A stretch of 33,141 nt of DNA from an uncultured Ruminococcus sp. (GTDB lineage: Bacteria > Bacillota > Clostridia > Oscillospirales > Ruminococcaceae). This document shows, piece by piece, positions 6,386 to 15,800 of this stretch (its first letter is position 1; every line of letters begins with the position of its first letter). The stretch covers positions 1 through 33,141 of the forward strand of contig CAJTWE010000028.1 in the NCBI GenBank assembly GCA_910579955.1, written 5' to 3'. A program made the translations under genes and the position numbers. The notes beneath the pieces were generated by a model. The model had not been told where the DNA came from. It was given only the letters and a program-made list of their open reading frames with translations, and did not search any database.

Positions 6386-7939
6386 TCAGACCACAGCCTC
6401 TACAATGGTTCTGCCGTTCAGTTCGATGGTGTGCATACCACTCTGCTTATTTTTGTTGAAATTAAAACTGAGCAAGTAGCCTTTGTCAATGTGATAGTAG
6501 TCAAGATATTCTGATAATTGTTTCTCACCTTGTGTATTATATTCATCACCATGCCAGATTTTCAACTCGATTATATACTGCTTTCCGAGATAGTCAACGA
6601 TCACATCGGTACGTCTATGGTCACGGGTTTGTGCTTCGATATAGTAGTTGCCTGTGCCGTTGATGATTGGTCTAAGATAGAGCAAAAACAGCTTTCTGCC
6701 ATCATCTTCTTTGAATTTATCAGGCTGTGAACCGTAAATATCATTGAAGTGCAGAATAAACTTTTCGAGGATAAGTTCCATATTTAGCTGGTTGCCTGAG
6801 ATGAACTGTGATTTATCATTAACACCTTCTGCAAATATCTGGCTGTCTGTTGTTTCGAGGGAAATGAACCAGTCATAAATTACAGTTTCAAAGATTCGGT
6901 TTGCTATCACCGTACTGCCTTCCTGATTTTTCACAAAACCATACATGACAGCATCTCCGATGACAGAATCATAGGCATTATATAGATACTTTCTTCCGTG
7001 AAACAACATAGAATGCAGCATCTTTCTGAGATTTTCATTGTCTTCCAGTTTATTTATAAGCGATTCGATCAATGGTATTTTCTCTGCCATCAAATCCTTT
7101 GCGGATGCAGCAACAGCATTTTTTGTCCAATCTCGATTCTTCTCATCTATCAGCTTACAGATACTTGACACCAGAACAGGATATCCCGAAGTATAATCAT
7201 AAATCAGCTGTGAAATATCTGCAATGTTCATTCCAGTATGATGCTCATTTTCATACTGCTCCAGCATTCCGGCAATGTCATCAGGTGAGAAACTCATATC
7301 AATATCAAAAGAAGAAGCGATATTCCACGGACTGTTGTGCTTGTGTTCTGCATCAGGACGGATTTTTTGACGCAGATTTCGAATATCATGTACTCCGGCA
7401 AGAATAACAGATTGAAATGTAGAATACTCAGCACGATTCAAGTAATATCTGCGAAGCTGTGCCAAAAAATCAAGAAAAACTTGGTTGTTGGATGCTTGGT
7501 CTACTTCATCAATCAAAAGTACTATAGGTTTTTTCGTTGTATCACACCATTCGCTCAGAACTGCAAAAATATCTGCTATTGTTGATTTCTCCTGTTTTCT
7601 CATCTCATCTATATATGAACGAACAGCCTCATTCATATTAGAACGGCAGTCACGAATCATCCATATTTCACGGGCAAATGCCTTTACAAATGCTTCTTCT
7701 GTTTTAAAATCACCAGTGCTCAATCCCTGAAAATCAAGACTGATAACAATGTGATCTTCTGAAAGATATTTCTTTAACGCCTTCAATGTCGTTGTCTTAC
7801 CGTACTGCCTGCCACGATTGATGACAAAATATTTTCCGGCATCCACCATTTTTTTGATTTCTGCAAGCCTACTGTCCAGATTAACCATGTAATGCTCCTG
7901 CGGATTGCATGAACCGGTTATATTAAAGTAGCGTTCCAC
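6386..7939 (-). CDS. AAA-like ATPase with C-terminal PD-(D/E)XK nuclease domain
   Basis: I start at GTG 7939 (MERYFNITGSCNPQEHYM, 517 aa) because GAGGTG lies six bases upstream; the GTG at 7948 has no such site. Residues 20-270 form a P-loop ATPase: Walker A GRQYGKTT (Lys48), Walker B IVLLIDEVD (Asp144, Glu145), with a helical region after it. Residues 385-515 look like a PD-(D/E)XK nuclease-superfamily domain: Asp445 in RTDVIV, Glu458 and Lys460 in YIIELKIW, Gln474. This AAA plus PD-DEXK architecture is widespread and often multicopy in gut bacteria, and its role (possibly element maintenance or defence) is not established. The gene lies downstream of the XRE regulator on the same strand. 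Confidence 0.85.
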   Translation of the reverse strand: MERYFNITGSCNPQEHYMVNLDSRLAEIKKMVDAGKYFVINRGRQYGKTTTLKALKKYLSEDHIVISLDFQGLSTGDFKTEEAFVKAFAREIWMIRDCRSNMNEAVRSYIDEMRKQEKSTIADIFAVLSEWCDTTKKPIVLLIDEVDQASNNQVFLDFLAQLRRYYLNRAEYSTFQSVILAGVHDIRNLRQKIRPDAEHKHNSPWNIASSFDIDMSFSPDDIAGMLEQYENEHHTGMNIADISQLIYDYTSGYPVLVSSICKLIDEKNRDWTKNAVAASAKDLMAEKIPLIESLINKLEDNENLRKMLHSMLFHGRKYLYNAYDSVIGDAVMYGFVKNQEGSTVIANRIFETVIYDWFISLETTDSQIFAEGVNDKSQFISGNQLNMELILEKFILHFNDIYGSQPDKFKEDDGRKLFLLYLRPIINGTGNYYIEAQTRDHRRTDVIVDYLGKQYIIELKIWHGDEYNTQGEKQLSEYLDYYHIDKGYLLSFNFNKNKQSGMHTIELNGRTIVEAVV

Positions 7940-8065
7940 TGAGTTCACCTCACATTCTTTTCTTTTAGTATAGCATATTTTCTCGCAAAAATCAACTCAT
8001 TGATCAGAAAAAATAGCATAATTATCATCTGAGTTATTAAAAATTTCTACCCGCTAACCTGACGG

Positions 8066-8299
8066 TCATTTTCCGTTTTTTCTTGGATAAGGCTCATTAT
8101 GATTTGTAATTCCAAGCAGATAATCCACACTGGTATCATAGTAATCAGCAAGAAAAATCAATGATTCCAGTGGAATCTCCGTTGTATGGGATTCGTATCG
8201 AGAGTAAGTCTGCTGAGAAATTCCGAGCAGTTTCGCCATTTCTGCTTGACTCATATCGTTGTCCTCTCTTAAATCACGCAGTCTTAATTGCAGTTTCAA
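8066..8299 (-). CDS. XRE/Cro-type transcriptional regulator next to the recombinase
   Basis: Cytoplasmic helix-turn-helix protein (77 aa). I choose the second of two adjacent TTG codons (8299), which sits seven bases after GAGGTG; the first, at 8302, is only four bases away. The HTH_3 fold is clear: MSQAEMAKLLGISQQTYSRY, then IPLESLIFLADYYDTSVDYL, ending with LLGITN. It is a likely autorepressor, as two palindromes (8339-8355 and 8361-8383) overlap its promoter. The palindromes also cover a possible rightward promoter aimed into the recombinase segment, so this regulator may control recombinase expression or switching. Confidence 0.9.
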   Translation of the reverse strand: MKLQLRLRDLREDNDMSQAEMAKLLGISQQTYSRYESHTTEIPLESLIFLADYYDTSVDYLLGITNHNEPYPRKNGK

Positions 8300-8338
8300 C
8301 AAATATCACCTCAAAAATTTGGTAACTTTATTATAGCA

Positions 8339-8384
8339 TACTCAGTAATTGAGTATTGGCTTTTACTCATAAAATGAGTAAAAT
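8339..8384. promoter_or_regulatory. Divergent promoter with two ACTCA/TGAGT operators
   Basis: Operator 1 is TACTCA-5-TGAGTA (8339-8355), next to a minus-strand TATAAT for the XRE gene. Operator 2 is TTTTACTCAT-3-ATGAGTAAAA (8361-8383), inside the spacer of a plus-strand TTGGCT (8356-8361), 17 bases, TAAAAT (8379-8384). The matching half-sites suggest one repressor acts on both directions. Confidence 0.7.
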
Positions 8385-8447
8385 AGAATGATGAAACAAT
8401 TTTCACCTGATAAAGTAAAAACGACCTGCTATATTTCGCAAGTCGAA

Positions 8448-8480
8448 ACCTTTCGCAAAAGTATGAATTTTGCGAAAGGT
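8448..8480 (+). repeat. Inverted recombination-like site, left copy
   Basis: This is a perfect palindrome with 13-base arms (ACCTTTCGCAAAA and TTTTGCGAAAGGT) around a 7-base asymmetric spacer GTATGAA, a layout like loxP or FRT. Positions 8450-8476 recur exactly (27 of 27 bases), in inverted orientation, at 9745-9771. No T-tract follows on either strand, so it is a poor transcription terminator. Confidence 0.85.
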
Positions 8481-8518
8481 CAAAATTTCAGGTATTCAGT
8501 TTTCAAGTTGCCGGATTC

Positions 8519-9598
8519 TCAAAAATCAAGTTTCAAACGTTTCATATACTCTCTTTTTTGCTCAAAAAAGGAATGAACATAGCGATTCAACGTAATTTCT
8601 ACGGAACTATGCCCCAAAAGTTCACTGAGTGCCTTGACATCAAAGCCTAATTTAATGCAGGTCGAGGCGAAGATGTGACGCAGAGCATGGAAATGAACTG
8701 ACGGCAATTTTCCGTTTTTCAGAATTGTGCGGAATCGATACTGCATTGCTCTTGGTTCAATTGGTTTTTCATTTCCTGTCAGTATGTAATCATCGGATTT
8801 TCCCTTAAATTTATGCAAAAAACTCATCATACAGTCCGGAATTGGTATGCTTCTGTGAGAAGATTCACTTTTCGGATCGGTAATGATGAGTTTAGTTTTA
8901 GTATACTCAGTCGGACACTGGATTCGCTGCATGGTTTTACTGACGGTCAAAATACGTTTTTCGAGGTCAATATCTTTCCACTGCAAGGCACAAAGTTCTC
9001 CAATTCGGATACCTGTGGACATGGAGAGTGCTACGCCAAGTGTACTGCGATTCTGATGTTCTGAGACGTATTTCTGTAATTGCTTCTGTTCCGCATCATC
9101 AAGAAGCTGAATTTCAGGAGATTTTTTCTTTGGCAGGATAATTCCGTCCATTGGGTTGAAGATATGATAAATTCTGACTGCATATTTGAATATCGTTTTC
9201 ATCAGAATCACAATATCAGCGATATATCTCATTGACAATCCGGCTTTCTGCTTTGCAGAAATAAAAGCATAGATATCCTCCTGAACAATTGCAGATACTG
9301 TTTTATTCCCGAATACAGGCAAAATATGCTTGTCTGCTTTCATAGTATAATTGGCAGCCGTTGATTCTTTTACACGATGCAGAATGCTACAGTGCCATTC
9401 GTTGAAAAGCTCCGATATTGTTTTCAAACATTTTCCTTGTGGATGTTCACTTTGACGAATTGCAGTCATTTTCTCAATACATTGTTCTTTGGTTCTCGCA
9501 AGGACATATTGGAACTTACGCTTACCATTCTTTTTACCACGGGAAATTCTACCTTCCCAACGCCCATAATGGCGATGATAAATGTTTAATCTTTCCAT
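8519..9598 (-). CDS. Tyrosine site-specific recombinase/integrase
   Basis: Complete phage/ICE-type integrase (359 aa). Residues 1-50 form an AP2-like arm-binding domain (YGRWEGRISRGKKNGKRKFQ), 56-145 the SAM-like core-binding domain, and 165-350 the catalytic domain. The active-site residues are all present: Arg198 in TGIRIGELCALQW, Lys243, His304 and Arg307 in HFHALRH, His330 in LLGHSS, and the nucleophile Tyr340. It should therefore be active. The ATG has GGAGG seven bases upstream. The gene is enclosed by inverted palindromic sites (8448-8480, 9741-9773), which suggests DNA inversion rather than, or besides, element integration. Confidence 0.95.
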   Translation of the reverse strand: MERLNIYHRHYGRWEGRISRGKKNGKRKFQYVLARTKEQCIEKMTAIRQSEHPQGKCLKTISELFNEWHCSILHRVKESTAANYTMKADKHILPVFGNKTVSAIVQEDIYAFISAKQKAGLSMRYIADIVILMKTIFKYAVRIYHIFNPMDGIILPKKKSPEIQLLDDAEQKQLQKYVSEHQNRSTLGVALSMSTGIRIGELCALQWKDIDLEKRILTVSKTMQRIQCPTEYTKTKLIITDPKSESSHRSIPIPDCMMSFLHKFKGKSDDYILTGNEKPIEPRAMQYRFRTILKNGKLPSVHFHALRHIFASTCIKLGFDVKALSELLGHSSVEITLNRYVHSFFEQKREYMKRLKLDF

Positions 9599-9675
9599 GA
9601 TTATCCTCCTTGTATAAAATCAACAAAATCATATAAACTTTAAACGGGATTTTCTGCGAATCGCCAGATTATTCC

Positions 9676-9704
9676 TTGACAGATGCTAAAAAACATGATA
9701 TAAT
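9676..9704 (+). promoter_or_regulatory. Perfect-consensus sigma-70 promoter inside the invertible segment
   Basis: TTGACA (9676-9681), a 17-base spacer and TATAAT (9699-9704) match the consensus at every position. It points rightward through the inverted site at 9741-9773 into the gene at 9800. The start of transcription would be near 9711. Confidence 0.85.
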
Positions 9705-9740
9705 AATTATGATTGAATCGTTCAGTCTAATTCTATCATA

Positions 9741-9773
9741 TTTCTTCGCAAAATTCATACTTTTGCGAAAGAA
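9741..9773 (-). repeat. Inverted recombination-like site, right copy
   Basis: Arms TTCGCAAAA and TTTTGCGAA surround the spacer TTCATAC, the reverse complement of the left spacer. The 27 bases 9745-9771 are identical to the left site in inverted orientation; the outer arm bases differ (TTTC and GAA against ACC and GGT). The site lies in the 5' leader of the gene at 9800. Confidence 0.85.
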
Positions 9774-9799
9774 AAATAAAAAAGCAAAGGAGCTTATTT

Positions 9800-10441
9800 A
9801 TGAGCAACAATAGATCGAGGAACATTAATAACAGATCGAGTAGTGCTCAAAACAACTTGGAAAACGCCAAGGAAAAACTGTACTACAGTTTAAAAGGCGA
9901 AATCAATGACAAGCTGAAGAGAATCGAAGGTATGTCCACCTTCTGCATTACCACTATGATTGCAGTCTATGCTTTTGTATTTAAAACGGAAGAGGTTAAT
10001 AGCTGGCTTTTGCTATTACCTCTTGTATTGGTTGTTATGGTCTCATATCGGGCTGCTAACAATAGAATTGACATTTGTAAAATTTCGGCTTATATTGAGG
10101 CAAAAGAACTGGAGCCGTCTGGCTTGACCTGGGAAAAAGATAATGCTGATTTAATGAAAAAAATGGAACTCAAAGATTTCGGATGGTTCTACAAAATCTC
10201 CTCATCTTGGTGTAAATTTCCAGATTTTCTACTTATGTCAATTGTTTGTGTGACTGTATTTTATTTAAATTTCAATCGTGATGAATTATCCAATTTGAAA
10301 CTTTACTTTTTGTATTTTGGAATAATCGCAGTATTTTTTATAGAGTTTTACCTCTTTATAAAGCTAAATCTAATTGGGAAAAAATTAAAAAAGGATAATT
10401 TCAAGAAACAATTTAAAAAAATGGAGGATGAACATGAATAA
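9800..10441 (+). CDS. Hypothetical four-helix membrane protein
   Basis: I do not recognise this 213-aa protein. It has a polar Asn/Ser/Arg-rich N-terminal stretch, then hydrophobic segments near residues 46-62, 68-85, 138-156 and 166-190, and a basic C-terminal tail (KKLKKDNFKKQFKKMEDEHE). It probably sits in the cytoplasmic membrane with both ends inside. GCAAAGGAG lies seven bases before the ATG. It is the first gene after the outward promoter at 9676-9704, and its end overlaps the start of the next reading frame by eight bases. That suggests it works with the secreted proteins that follow, perhaps in their export or attachment, but this is inference. Confidence 0.8.
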   Translation: MSNNRSRNINNRSSSAQNNLENAKEKLYYSLKGEINDKLKRIEGMSTFCITTMIAVYAFVFKTEEVNSWLLLLPLVLVVMVSYRAANNRIDICKISAYIEAKELEPSGLTWEKDNADLMKKMELKDFGWFYKISSSWCKFPDFLLMSIVCVTVFYLNFNRDELSNLKLYFLYFGIIAVFFIEFYLFIKLNLIGKKLKKDNFKKQFKKMEDEHE

Positions 10442-12749
10442 GAACATTATTAAAAGAAGTCTTGCTGCCGTTGCATCTGCTGTTATGTTTTCAACATTTG
10501 CATTTTCAACGAATGATTTCATTCGCTACTAGAACACAGCAATTCTGGCAGAGGCAGCCTACGATGTTACTTCTGAATTTGCAAGTGCAGACAATTATGC
10601 TGCTGAATGTATTCTGAATGGCTTTGTTGCACCGAGTACAGGTGAACAGTCTGACTATTCTCTTTACAGTCAGGTTCTAAACAGAGAATATGGTTACGAA
10701 ATCATTGCGCAAGAACTTGTAAAGGATAAGGGGCTTATTGCTGCCAGTGCATTTTGGAAATTGACAAATGAGATCATTAACTCTGGTCCTATTGGACTGA
10801 ATTCACTGAATGAAACGCAATTGTATGAAGTATTCCTCATGGACTACCTTACATATGAATCCAAGTCAGCAGAATATAAGAGTGATCTGGATACAAAGAC
10901 TATCAAATATTCTCAGAAGCTGTATAAGACTGCCATTGATATGGTGATAGATAATGGCAATGATCTCATGGAGGACAAAGAGGTATGGAAATATCTGACC
11001 ATTGAGGATGCTCAAAAGATTGCAGCTGAGTCTGATTTTTGTGAGAATGTAATCAAGAAATATACAAAAGTAATGGGAACAATTAATAAGGTCAGCACAA
11101 CTGCTGAGGACTACCTTGAAACATTGTCAAAAGCGGCGGCATTGAATCAAGCAAATCAAGAACGTATTAACTTTTTGCTGAAGATAAAATCAGAAGCATC
11201 AGATAATAAAGCGTTGTGTAATGCAATTAATCACATCATTACCCAGATGGAATCTTCCTTCGCTTCGATTGCAGTATCCGAACTTGTTAAAACTGCTGGT
11301 GAATACGCTGTTGATTACGCATGGGGAAAACTATCTTCAAACATTCCAGGCATGGGTGCTGTTGAACTTGCTTCTGGTGGTATGGATTTGATTTTTAATA
11401 CAGATGATACTGCTACTAATAATATCAAACTCCTGATGATGTATTCTTTTAAACAATATGCAGAACGTGCATTGATGACTTCCTGTAATAATTACGATTT
11501 TAAAACTGAATCTTCAGCATCAGCATTTAATGGTGATTTTACAGCATATCTTGACTATCAGGAATATGTATCGGAGTGGTCTAAGACTTTTGTTTCCGAT
11601 GCTTTATTAGAGGGCTGGTTCAATCAAATCAAGAACATTTTCTCTGACAAAAACAAGTCAACTTATGACTATTGGAAAAATACACTCAGCAATGACGCTT
11701 CTTTCTGCACAAGAACGCAGGAGCTTCTGCAAAAGTTCAAAAATCTGTATTATAAGATTGCCAATCAGACTGTTGATGTATTCGACTCTACAATCACCAT
11801 AGCAGATTCTGATGAAAAATCGACTTCTGAAAACATTTCGAGTTTGAGTGTTCCAGAATATTATACATATTGTTTTTCTTCGGATATGACACTTCAGAAG
11901 GATTTGGTTATTGATGGAAATGCTGTAATAAGTGCAGATGTTGATTTGAATGGTTACACTCTTACAATCAACGGAAATTTGATTCAGAACGGCGGAATAA
12001 TGAGAATATACGGTGGAACGCTGAATATCAACGGCAATTATACGATTACCAATAAAACCCACATTGACCCTAAAACCAAAGAAATAATACAAGATTCAAA
12101 TGGTAGACTTTATATGGACTATGCTGACGGCACTGTTAATGTTCATGGCGATTTTCATATGAAAAGCAATGCTCCTTGTGCTTCTACTTGGAATCATTTA
12201 TTCTCCGACGGCACAATTGCAATTGATGGGGATTTTTATCAGTATAATAATGGATATGCATCCAACTTTCAAGCTACTGGTACTACTGTGAAGTTTGTGG
12301 GCAAGGGTACACATAAAATTACTTCTGAATCTGCTGAAACTAAAATACCTGATATTGCTCTTACTGATGGTGCTACCCTTTCATTTAATGGCAATTTTGG
12401 CGGATTTTCTCCTGTAACTTCCTGTACTTTCTCAAGTTCTGCTCCGACCATTGCTAAGGTAAACGGCAATGCGGTTAATGCAATTGGTTCTGGTACTGCA
12501 AAAATAAAGATTGAAGACACTTCTAATAATAAAAGCACAACAATCAATCTGACAGTAAATGAACTTGTAACAGGCGATGCGAATGGAGATGGAACGTTCA
12601 CTGTAGCGGATGCTGTTGTTCTCCAGAAATGGATACTTGGTACACCTCATGTAAGGCTTGCAAACTGGGAAGCTTGTGATTTGTGCGAGGACGGAAAAAT
12701 TAATGTATTTGATCTTTGCTTGTTAAAATGCAAACTCGTAAACGGATAA
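10434..12749 (+). pseudogene. Dockerin-bearing secreted protein interrupted by an in-frame amber codon
   Basis: From ATG 10434 (GGAGG upstream, overlapping the previous gene) the frame encodes a signal peptide, MNKNIIKRSLAAVASAVMF onward. It then meets TAG at codon 33 (10530-10532) and stays open for about 740 more codons to TAA at 12749. The downstream part has a helical region, a beta-rich region with repeated DLNGYTLTINGNL-like strands, a bacterial Ig-like segment and a full dockerin (GDANGDGTFTVADAVVLQKW, CEDGKINVFDLCLLK). It is related along its length to the intact protein at 12833-15883. A start at TTG 10761 is open but would lack the signal peptide. It is either a recent pseudogene, subject to readthrough, or an error in the sequence; otherwise the frame shows no decay. 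Confidence 0.75.
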
Positions 12750-12758
12750 GATATTATC

Positions 12759-12790
12759 GAAGCCACCTGCTCTCCTGAACAAGTGGCTTC
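12759..12790 (+). terminator. Intercistronic hairpin between the two dockerin genes
   Basis: GAAGCCAC (12759-12766) pairs perfectly with GTGGCTTC (12783-12790), then comes an AT-rich but not strictly T-rich tail. It may be a partial terminator. No good promoter is visible before the next gene, so readthrough is likely. Confidence 0.5.
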
Positions 12791-12832
12791 ACATTTAAAT
12801 TATTTTATAAATAAAAAGGGAGGAAATTTGCA

Positions 12833-15800
12833 ATGTCAAAAAAATTATCTGCAATCATAGGGTTACTCTTAACCGTAGTAATGTTTGCATCGTTCTCGAT
12901 TGGGAACTTTGAAGCAGAGGCTGCTGTTAGTGCATCTTATGATACCTATCTTGCTGATTTTCTGTTGAACGATGCTACTGCTCAGAGTTATATCAATAGA
13001 GAATACAGCATTCCGTATAGAAAATATGTGGAGGACAGACGAAACAGCCTGACATATACAGCTATGCTTGAGGCATGGGAAATTCTGACATTCGATGCAA
13101 AGCTGGCGGATAAAAGCGGAAAATGTGTAGCATATTATGAAACTATCCTTTATGACACTATTTATGGAGGATTGGATGGAAATTCTGAACTGAATGACCT
13201 GACAAGTAAAGTTTCATCAGTAAAAGCGAGCACAATGAAAACGCTGATGGAGTATAGTGAAGATCTTGTTGATTATGAGCTTGAAGACATCAAAAAAGGC
13301 ACAGATCTATATAATACGCTTATTAAAGAATTTGTAGCCTGTGAAGCGTTAAAAGATGCTTTTGAGAATATCAGCGATTTAAAAGATCAGTTAGACAAGT
13401 GTAAAGATTTATATGAAGCTGTTGAAAAGGTCGCTAAAGTTGAGGCTCTCGTGGAAAATCAGGAGCAGATAAAGAAAATTGTTACTGATATTGGCAATAG
13501 TACTGCGAATCCTGCCCTGAAGTTGGCGTGTGCAAGAATGACTGTCATTATGGATGATGTGATACCTGACCAGATTATTGCAGGTGTATTTGCATCGGAA
13601 AGCACGATTGGTGAGGCAGTTGATGACGGTTTCAAAGCTGTATGGGATGCTGTTCTCGTTGACGTTGCCGGTGCAAAACTGACCATTGCAGTGAAAACAG
13701 GTCAGAAATCTGGCAAATTGGCAGCTGGTATGTTGTTCTCAACAGACAAGGACGTTGAACACGTATATGCAATGGACGCACTTTATGATATTGAAGATAT
13801 TACAGTAAATCTTGTAAAAAGATATCAGTCACAGTACAAGTCTAATCCTACTCAGGCAAATGCCAAACTTTATACAGAAGCTTTTAAGCAGTTGATAAAG
13901 ACATATATCGAGGGTGTCGATTATTCAAAAACGTATGCTGAAATTACCAACGAACAAGGGTTGATCAATCAGATTTTCAAAAAGTTTGAAAGTGACGATT
14001 ATAAGCGATTTATCAATATGCTCGATAATATGCGTCTTACATATGAAGATTATCTTAATTATATCGATGTATGTGTATATAACAATTATCTTGCAGATGT
14101 CCCTAATGAAACTGTCAAGAAAAAAGTTAAGATAGTGAAAAAAGCTACCGAAACTACTGATGCTGATATTATGAGTTATTTTGATACTTATAAGACAGTT
14201 GATGCACTTTATACGAATCGTGTAGTTAAGGAAGAATGGGTTTTAACAGAAGATTATACAACACATGGTTCACTTACGGTTGAAGCTGATATTGATTTGA
14301 ATGGACATACTTTGACTGTTGGTGGAGATTTAACACATCTTGAGGGAGATATTCTAATTCACAATGGTTCACTGATTATATCGGGTGATTATCTTGCAAC
14401 AAAGATAAGTACAGATTCTAATGGAAAAATTATTTATGGTAATACATCCAACAATCCTGTTCTTAGAATGGTTTGGGAAAATGACTACGTATTTGTTGGT
14501 GGTGATTTCAGAGTTAATCCTTATCCACTGAATAACTGTGCTTTATCAGAAGGTGTTCTTGAAATTCAAGGTGGTTTCTACTTTTATGCTTCAAATCATT
14601 CATATGGTAGCAATAGATATCATTTTACTGAAAACAACACTGTCATTTTGTCCGGAACAGATGATCAAATTATTTACATGGAAAATACAAACTGTTCCTT
14701 TAATAACCTAAAAATTATGAATATTGATAAACGAAATATAATCACAGAAGGCTTTATTACTATTGCAAATGAAGCCACAGGAATTGGAAACAAACTATCT
14801 ATTAAAAGTCAAAATAGTAGTTTGAGTTTAGGAATGATTACTTGTTCGAATATAGATGTATTAGGAAATGTAAGCTTTCATGGAACAACAAAATTGAATG
14901 GTAAGTCAACATTAATAAATGGAAGTATGAATTGCAATGGAAACGTTGATATTAATGGTGAAGAATTATCTGTTACAGGTGATTTAACACATCTTGAGGG
15001 GGATATTCTAATTCACAATGGTTCACTGATTATATCGGGTGATTATCTTGCAACAAAGATAAGTACAGATTCTAATGGAAAAATTATTTATGGTAATACA
15101 TCCAACAATCCTGTTCTTAGAATGGTTTGGGAAAATGACTACGTATTTGTTGGTGGTGATTTCAGAGTTAATCCTTATCCACTGAATAACTGTGCTTTAT
15201 CAGAAGGTGTTCTTGAAATTCAAGGTGGTTTCTACTTTTATGCTTCAAACCATTCATATGGTAGCAATAGATATCATTTTACCGAAAACAACACTGTTGT
15301 TTTTTCAGGAAATAAAAATCAGACGATTTATGTCGAAAACTCCAATTGTACTTTCAATAAAGTTGAATTTAAAAACAACGATAGCATGACTATAAACATT
15401 ACTGGTTTCTTTAAATCTAATAATGGTATAATAGTTAACTATGGAAATGTAACAATCAAATCTGACAATACAAATGCAAATGTTACAGATATTTTTATGA
15501 GGGCAGGAGCCAAAGTTACATTAACTGGTAATATGAACGGTTTCAATTCAATTAATAAAGCGTCTTTCAGTTCAAATATGGCTGACTATGTTTCTGTATC
15601 AGCAAGTACGATTACAGCGGAATCAGTAGGAGATGCAGAGGTAACTGTTACAAACAATGATGGCGACTCAATAATTAATCTTACCGTTGAAAAACCGTTT
15701 GAACTTGGTGATGTTAATCGTGACGGAGAAATTACTGTAGCAGATGCTGTTATACTTCAAAAATGGATTCTTGCTGTACCTAATACGAGATTATCAGATT

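Larger units (their letters stand above)
8450..9771. mobile_element. Candidate invertible segment carrying its own recombinase and an outward promoter
   Basis: The segment is bounded by two inverted 27-base identical sites and holds the complete tyrosine recombinase gene plus a perfect-consensus promoter pointing out to the right. Recombination between inverted sites would flip about 1.3 kb and redirect the promoter from the membrane/dockerin genes to the XRE-ATPase genes. Inversion itself is not shown by this single sequence. Confidence 0.6.

Noticed and set aside
8448..8480. Palindrome considered as an ordinary terminator of the recombinase gene
   Set aside because: No T-run follows on either strand, and an exact inverted copy exists at the other side of the gene, which a terminator would not explain.
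8388..8576. 62-codon plus-strand ORF across the left recombination-like site
   Set aside because: It has no ribosome site of note, runs through the palindrome and antisense to the end of the recombinase gene, and reads like translated noncoding sequence.
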